Origin: Sporodiniella umbellata
Lineage: Eukaryota > Mucoromycota > Mucoromycetes > Mucorales > Rhizopodaceae
DNA length: 64,000 nt
Reading direction: 5' to 3'
Assembly: GCA_025677835.1 (NCBI GenBank)
Contig: JAIXMR010000119.1
Span: 1 to 64,000 of the forward strand
A program made the translations under genes and the position numbers. The notes below the pieces were generated by a model, which worked only from the letters and a program-made list of their open reading frames with translations, ran no database searches and was not told the DNA's origin. Position 1 is the first letter of the stretch, and every line of letters starts with the position of its first letter. Below are positions 57,671 through 64,000 of this stretch, one piece after another.

Positions 57671-59890
57671 TTAAAATCTGGAAGGTGTCCAGATGCCATT
57701 ACTTGAAGAAAACCCAGGAAATCCTTGGACAACCGGGCTTCGTAAAGGTTCACTAAAGATAGAGCGAATGGTGTTTGTGTCGGGCATAGTCTGAGGTATT
57801 TCTTGAGTCACTGGAGTCCAAGGTAAATTGGTGGGAAATGTAGGCTGGCAAAGGGCATAACGATTTGTCTGCACTGGGTAAATCTCCAACAGACGCTGGG
57901 CCTTGAAATAGTCGGTTAGGATATCGAGGGCCTCAGGAAGGCAGGTTTCGATCTGATCTCTTTTGAGATGTAGACGGATCTTGTCCTGTTGCGTGTCAAT
58001 GCGTATGTGGTATCTAGAATCAATGGAGCCGATGATTTTTTTAAACGCGTCTGAAGAAACCAGGTTGGAATAGTTGTCTGAGGGCGGTAAGCAAAGATCG
58101 TACACATCCGGCACAATTCGTTTAAGCCATTGAATGGCAGCAGTGACATGGCCTGCGGGTGATAAGAGATCGACCGTGCTCTGGCCAAGCTCAGCCTCAG
58201 GCCATACGATACGATACTCCCCTTCAGAGACCTCTGGGTGATGGATAAGATCCCGGTGGAGAACAAAGGGAATCTTGAATTTTGTGACTGTCCAGCTTCG
58301 ATCCTGAGGCTGAACGAGCTCCATCACTGAATGACGTAGGTTGTCCAGATTGATCTGGTTCTTCATGGGTGTTCTGGCGACTACGTTATCATCATTGTCG
58401 TAGTAGCCACCTAGGCTAGAAAACTCTTCCATGTTCGAGAACTTGACAAACACCCCGTACTTTTTCATGATGCGTTGGATATTCTTGCCGCCCACACCGA
58501 TAATCCGTTTGTGGTAGGATTCTGGCACATAAAACGAGACTTCAGCAGGCAGCTCTTCCTGTAGCAACGTCAGCCCGTCCAGAGCCTTCATAAAGCTTGA
58601 GCCTTCGACTTCAATCAGAAAATTATAGTCGTTCAGGAGAGGTTCGAATCTGATTTTGACGCCTGACGTCTTCATGATCTTGTTGATTTTTCCGTTCTTT
58701 TTCCCAGAGATAAAGTCACGGTGCTCCTGAGAAGACTCCAGCTGAAATACAGTCAATCGATGAAAGCTTTGGATGAAGTGAAAGTCTTGGAGCAGTTGAT
58801 AGGCGTTTCGGACGTCTCGCTCAGAACCCAGGACTTGGATCACGCCCGGTCGGTAGGATGCCATGGATCCAGAGACAGCAGAAAGTCCAGAGATGAACGC
58901 GTCCACGTTCATTGGAGGCTGCAGTGCGTGCAAGTCCAGCGGGCCGTCTTGGTTATTGAAATAAAAGCAAGCCTCATATACACTGCACGCTTGCAGATGA
59001 AGTGCACGCAGCGTACGCTCTGTATACACGCGGTTTTCAGCATAGACCGTTACACGCGTACTACCAGAGCCAATGGCAGGAAACATAATGTACGCACCTT
59101 TGAGGGCTAATGTTAGCAGAGAAAAACGACAGACCAAAAGACACTTACCGTTGTCATGCATCATCTTGCGTAGCTCATCTCGACGATGAAACAAAAGCCA
59201 ATCGATCTTTTTAGTGTCCAGCTCTGTATCTTTGTGATACATCGATTTCAACTAGGATTCGGTGAGTTCTAGACTTTTTTTGGGTGAGCTTTGTTTATTT
59301 ACTTTTTGTGCTGCAAGTTTGTTCAACATGCTTTTGGCTCGCGCAACCTGAGTGGCTTCACCTGTGATATAAATATCCACATTGATTTCTTGGTCCTCAG
59401 CCGTCGGAAATTGATAAAAAGGTGAGGGGAAATAGATATTTGTCAGGGTTTCTTCAATCACAGGCAGTAGACCAGAGCGCTTTCTACCGCATATCAAATA
59501 GTGAAGCTTGAGGGGCAAATTTAGCCTTTCGGTCTTCAGGTCTCTCTAGATTGTATAAACTCGCTTTAGCCCTAGACTCGCTTTATCCAGCGTGAATTAC
59601 CATTTCATCAATCAACACCAAAACACGTACTCGACATTCTTCTGCTTGCTCGGGTGGTCCAACAATTTCGATATAGGCTGAATTTTCTGAAACGAGCGAT
59701 GAATAATTTCTTTTAGGTTGTGTGACATTTATATGAACATCCAAGAAATTTTTTTTTAGATCTTCAAAGAGATCAGTTGCCATGTTTTCGACAAGTGAGA
59801 TTTCAAGTGTTAATGTTATCTACAGTGTGTATATTTGAGCATAACCGAATATCAAAAGGCAGACAGAAAACACAAAAAATAAGAAGAACA

Positions 59891-59924
<34 letters not shown>

Positions 59925-60206
59925 GTCTGGTATTCGAACCTTCAATAAACATTGTTGGAGTAAGTCACCGCGAGCTTTGGTTAGAGTATCGTCTGCTGCG
60001 CCCATCAAAGAAACTGTATAGCTTGTAGAGTTGATAAGTGGGGATATCTTTGTTTTGGTAGTCGTCAAGTTAATTTGACAGCCGCGAGACAAGCTCACAT
60101 GGTCACAATGATCTCTTAATTTGGATAACGTGGCGGATTCACACTGGTTGTGATAAGCGTATTGTGCGGATTTCGGTGGTTCGTAACGGAATGACAGTGT
60201 AGTCAT
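57671..60206 (-). CDS. Multi-KH-domain RNA-binding protein
   Basis: Exons 60206-59940, 59819-59601, 59545-59303, 59251-59149 and 59097-57671 give 752 residues. Several KH-like modules follow one another. The clearest is FYVPESYHKRIIGVGGKNIQ followed by RIMKKYGVFVKFS (about residues 455-490), with the GxxG loop VGGK. A less canonical one is FISGKKNGKINKIMKTSGVK (about 390). Others before and after have lost the loop. Similar proteins include Bicaudal-C/vigilin-type regulators of mRNA; the target RNAs are unknown. The C-terminus is Pro/Ser/Thr-rich and disordered. Intron 4 (51 nt) is stop-free and a multiple of three, so retention would add 17 residues. Intron 1 contains a (TTA)n microsatellite. 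Confidence 0.85.
59890..59922. repeat. (AAT)n microsatellite in intron 1 of the KH gene
   Basis: About eleven AAT units. Read on the gene strand it follows the splice donor by about 15 bases. Translated it would give a poly-Tyr run, which supports it being intronic. Confidence 0.9.
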
Positions 60207-60237
60207 AGTTTTTCTCTTAGCGCATACAAAAAGTGGG

Positions 60238-60270
<33 letters not shown>

Positions 60271-60351
60271 AAAAAAGGGAAAAAGAAAAATCAAAGAAAA
60301 TTAACAGATTTTTTTTTTTAATAGAAAAAAAAAAAAAAAAAAAAAAAAAAA
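60238..60351. repeat. Two long poly(A) tracts upstream of the KH gene
   Basis: Runs of about 31 and 27 A separated by purine-rich sequence. They start about 30 bases upstream of the KH gene ATG, where on the mRNA strand they read as poly(U). Confidence 0.9.
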
Positions 60352-60681
60352 GAAAAGGAAAGGAAAGGAAAAAAAAAGAAAGGCGTCAAAGCAAAAGAAA
60401 CATAGTAAATAGGGGGAAACGCGTTATAAGAAAAAGTCTGCCACTTTTTTTTTATTTTATTTATTTTTATTTTTAGTTTATTTTTTTATAGAGATAGACG
60501 TTCTTTTAAATGAATGTGCTACATACCCAATCATTGATTCAATATACGAATAAACTCTGTCAATAGAAAGTTATTTCCCCGATAAAAGATACCTGTTGGA
60601 TCCAATGCATCGGTCGTCAATAAAAGAAATACAGGCTTTTGACCGTTTCTTACTACATCCATCATGGATTCATAGGCACAG

Positions 60682-60717
<36 letters not shown>

Positions 60718-61140
60718 GTTAAAAAAGAAAAAAAGAAAACTGAGCCAAGTTTCTCACTTTATAAGCTCAAAGAAATGTCTATTCATTGTTCTTTTTAATA
60801 ACATACGTCAACTTTGTTTTTAGAAAGGTACTTGCATCTCAAAGACTTGTACTGCTATTTTCAGTCATACTCTCAAATTACCTTCTGTGACACGAATTGC
60901 TATACAGAAGGTCCAAAAGTATGTTATTCTACACAGCCAGTAAGGAGTTTCTATTGTATTTATAAAGGGTCTATCGATTGATGTGTATATTTAACCGTAT
61001 TTTATTTTATGCATATAAAGAAATGTAAGACTCCAAAAAAAAAAAAAAAAAAAAAAAACACAGGCAAGTCTCGTATGACTGATCGCCTACAACTTACACA
61101 GCAAAACTCTAAAATCTTTAAGGGCCAATTTCAAAGAAAA

Positions 61141-61162
61141 CGCACACATACACGCATACACA

Positions 61163-61193
<31 letters not shown>

Positions 61194-61194
61194 T
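61141..61194. repeat. (CA)n microsatellite, imperfect
   Basis: About 54 bases of CA repeats interrupted by TA and CG units, in the rpn7 upstream region. Confidence 0.9.
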
Positions 61195-61599
61195 AAACTT
61201 TATTTTAGAAAACAAATAAATCTGTTTATTGGTGTAAAGACAATCTCTTTCTTTGGATTGTACCTTTGGCTTTTGAGTGAAACATTGTTTTTATGACGAA
61301 CCTTAACACACATTTTCTTGGTGATAAAGAAAAAAAAAGTAAAGAAACGTGTGTATACATCCTTTGGATGGAGCTATCAACTCATTTCATCTGTTTCCGG
61401 TTTACTATGATTGTAGCGTACTGAGATAGAGGGAGAGTAAAGAATTCTGAGCTGGTAAAAATTCCACGATGAGGTGACGCGTTCACAGTCACTCAGTACG
61501 GAAAAATGAAAATGGCCACTAACAATACACTTTTTTAGAGCAAGTTTCTTTTTATTTTTTCGTTTCCAAAGACTACTTGAAAAAACAAAAGTTTAAACA

Positions 61600-63082
61600 A
61601 TGCCAAACGTTACTGACGAGAATCAAATACCCAAAATTCCTAACCTTTACCTTGCTGTAAGATAATTTCAATTGACCTCATTATACTCATAAAATATAGC
61701 ATTATCGGTTTTTGATTAATCAAGGTCCTGCAGAATCAAAACAAGATGCTCAGACTCAGTTGTTCAACGCTATTAAGGAAAACGGTAAACAGAAAAAAAA
61801 AAAAAAAAAGACAGAAAATAGATATAGACATTGCCACTCTTGCTTTGGGATGAACACGTTCTAACACCATTCCTAGATATGGCACCTTTTTACAAGATAA
61901 TGACTGAGGAACTACAAACCCCCTTCGACACATCTTTATACGACAGTATGGTTGCAAAGAACGAAGAGGAGTTGAAGAAATTTGATGAAAAAGCAGCTAA
62001 TGCTGAACAAAACGAAGGTGAAACAGAAGTGAATGAAGCTTTGTTAGCTAAAGCAGATTACTACGCCAAAATTGGAGATAAAGTAAGAAGATGACGCAGA
62101 AAGAAAAAAAACTTAGAATTTATCCATAGGAAAATGCATTGACGTCTTATGAATCTTTATTGAAACGATCTATTACAACGGGTACACGTATTGATATCAT
62201 CTTTACCTATGTTCGTATTGGTTTCTTCTTTAACGACAACAGCCTTATTCGTACTCATATCGAGACATTAAGAGAGTTGATTGAACAAGGTGGCGATTGG
62301 GACCGCAGAAACAGACTCAAGGTGTATGAGGGTGTTTATTTGATGTCCATTCGTGACTTTAAGGGTGCAGCCACCTTGTTTTTGGATACCCTCAGTACTT
62401 TTACCAGTACAGAAATTATGTCTTATCAAGATTTTGTCAAATATACCGTTTTGACTAGTTTGATTAGTATGAAGCGTGTAGATATTAAGAAGAGAGTAAG
62501 GATCTGGGAGCTAATTTTGGTTGGTTGGGGATAGAGAAGATTCTAAATACAGATCATAGGTTTTGGATGCACCTGAAGTTTTGGAGGTCATTTCTGATAT
62601 TCCACACCTCGAAGACTATATGAATAGCCTATATAAATGTCAATATTCACAATTTTTCCGCTCATTGGCTGCCATTGAACAAACTCATTTACGTTTGTCT
62701 CGCTACCTTTTACCTCACTTGCGTTACTATGTCCGTGAAATGCGTATCTTGGCCTATGCACAACTATTGGAGAGTTACAGATCCTTGACAGTGACCAGCA
62801 TGGCTCAAGCCTTTGGTGTAAGCGAAGATTATATGGATAGGTAAACTCATATTTTATTTTTGTGTTGTCTGACTTTTTACGCGATTTTTTTTTTTTTAAA
62901 AAAAAAGGGACCTCTATAAATTCATTGCAGCCGGTCGACTCAATTGCGTCATTGACAAAGTGAACGGTATCATTGATACCAATAGACCTGACGCGAAAAA
63001 CGCTCAATATCAATCTGTTATTAAACACGGCGATCTTTTGTTAAATAGAATTCAAAAGCTGAGCCGAGTTATTGATGTTTAA
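61600..63082 (+). CDS. rpn7: 26S proteasome regulatory lid subunit Rpn7 (PSMD6)
   Basis: PCI-domain lid subunit of the 19S particle, needed for lid integrity. Exons 61600-61656, 61700-61784, 61877-62082, 62130-62495, 62560-62840 and 62908-63082 give 389 residues, the same length as human PSMD6. Signatures: [11 protein letters not shown] across intron 1, [48 protein letters not shown], the PCI module with [20 protein letters not shown] and [18 protein letters not shown], and the end [17 protein letters not shown]. The acceptor of exon 2 (61699) was chosen because a later AG would break the frame. An AATAAA hexamer lies about 30 bases after the stop. Confidence 0.97.
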
Positions 63083-63541
63083 TAAAGGACACTTGTCTAT
63101 ATATTTCTATGAAAATAAAGTGAATTGTTGGTACCCATGTTAAAAGTAGCACGAGGTTGACAAGCTGTGCTCACTTATCCCCAGTATTTTTTTTTTTTTT
63201 TTTTTAAAAAAAGGGGAGAGGGCGAAAAGTAAGCTGAAAGAGAAGATAATCAGGGTCGATACTTCCTTTTTGACAATAGAATGGGAAACTGTTTGAAACA
63301 TGCAGGGGCTTGCAGAACTTTAAAAAGAACGTGGTTTTTTCTTTTTTGTCGTAAACATGACTTAACAGAGTACAAAGTGACATGAATATGTCGGAAGCAT
63401 GAGCTATGATAACTTAAAAGAAACAAATGTGAAAAAGTTAGCTGTTACTCTGTGTAATTCAAGGTAGGACTGATTATAAAGGCCCGAAAGGACACGGACA
63501 AGGGTGAGTGGGAGAAAGAGCTATGACCACTCTGATTAACC

Positions 63542-63575
<34 letters not shown>

Positions 63576-64000
63576 ATAGATATTGGAAAATAGGCTTGAA
63601 TTGTACCACAGCAAATGACCCAAAGACAAACATGGGCTTCGTATGATAGCCCAGAACTTTTTTTTTTTTTTTTTTTTTTTACACTTCAGGCTTTTGAGAA
63701 GAAAAACACGTGGTGTACGGACATGTCCATTCATCTCTATGTTTCACTCAAGTATATACAATAGAGAGAGGATAACCTTACGACGAACGCTGACTTTTTT
63801 TTTTTTATCTCTTTAGAATCCTTCATGCTTGATTACCTGATACTTTTGCTTTATTCTGCTCATAATTATTCTTGTTGTTATTGTTTTTTTTTTTTTAAAA
63901 GAAAAGATAAAAAAAAAAAAAAAAGCTGCATATAAACATATATACGCACTTACCAGTCCATCCCATCGCTCCAAAATTCAGCTATACCGCGATTGTCAAT
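63083..64000. other. 3' flank of rpn7 and intergenic DNA to the window edge
   Basis: Contains T19A7 at 63187-63212, an A run of about 30 at 63544-63573 and a T run of about 24 at 63657-63680. No coding signal recognised up to the right edge. Confidence 0.55.

Larger units (their letters stand above)
60207..61599. promoter_or_regulatory. Divergent promoter region, KH gene / rpn7, rich in homopolymers
   Basis: 1.4 kb between divergent starts. It has A runs of about 31 (60238-60268) and 27 (60325-60351), a T run of about 28 (60685-60712), an A run near 61036-61058 and a (CA)n block. No coding signal. Strongly biased poly(dA:dT) may keep this region nucleosome-free; that is inference. Confidence 0.55.

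Noticed and set aside
59820..59940. Poly-tyrosine tract in the KH protein
   Set aside because: It is the reading of an intronic (TTA)n microsatellite; the family-like sequence resumes after the acceptor at 59820.
1..64000. tRNA, rRNA and CRISPR search by eye
   Set aside because: GGTTCGAATC-like words occur only inside coding exons (for example near 58650). No cloverleaf, rRNA core sequence or spaced direct repeats were seen.

Overview
This is nuclear DNA from a filamentous fungus, most probably an early-diverging one (Mucoromycota, Mucorales-like). The intergenic DNA is AT-rich. Genes are dense in short GT-AG introns, mostly 40-60 nt with CTAAC/CTAAT-like branch sites. Homologies are fungal or opisthokont. 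The window also holds a class C receptor and a GEVK-type PD-(D/E)XK protein of a kind I associate with these fungi. Gene models were spliced by hand; apart from one locus near 54 kb, every model given keeps one reading frame across all its junctions.

Layout. 1-13 kb: 3' part of a RasGAP (+), ankyrin protein (+), mitochondrial 5-aminolevulinate synthase (-), a 3.6-kb gene-free stretch, F-box/LRR protein (+). 12.3-23 kb, all on -: AP-1 mu subunit, Ctf4/Mcl1/WDHD1 replication adaptor, Irc3-like mitochondrial helicase with a 14-nt Walker A micro-exon, cytochrome b561 protein, NC2-alpha (Bur6/DRAP1), and an unassigned terminal exon. 23.4-28.4 kb (+): CSB/Rad26 repair translocase and complex I assembly factor NDUFAF2. 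29-33.4 kb (-): a 13-exon class C GPCR-like receptor. 34-40 kb (+): ETF-beta and the GATOR2/SEA subunit WDR24/Sea2. 40.4-47.4 kb (-): deoxyhypusine hydroxylase, AP-1 gamma-adaptin, hotdog thioesterase. 47.9 kb (+): LSM6.

50-56 kb looks accessory. It holds a small secreted coiled-coil protein, a LINE 3' relic with a zf-RVT knuckle, a SWIM-finger transposase-like relic, a PD-(D/E)XK 'GEVK' family gene whose frame is broken at three homopolymers, and a decayed sphingosine-1-phosphate lyase fragment. 56-63 kb returns to core genes: a single-pass DUF4097-like protein (-), a multi-KH RNA-binding protein (-) and proteasome lid subunit Rpn7 (+).

The genes form no operon. Most are housekeeping. Shared pathways are limited to two AP-1 subunits (mu at 12 kb, gamma at 43 kb), three mitochondrial energy or haem functions (ALAS, ETF-beta, NDUFAF2), and Ctf4 with CSB in genome maintenance. 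The spacers hold long poly(A)/poly(T) runs, microsatellites and recurrent symmetric T(n)A(n) tracts, several of them inside introns. No tRNA, rRNA or CRISPR array was recognised.
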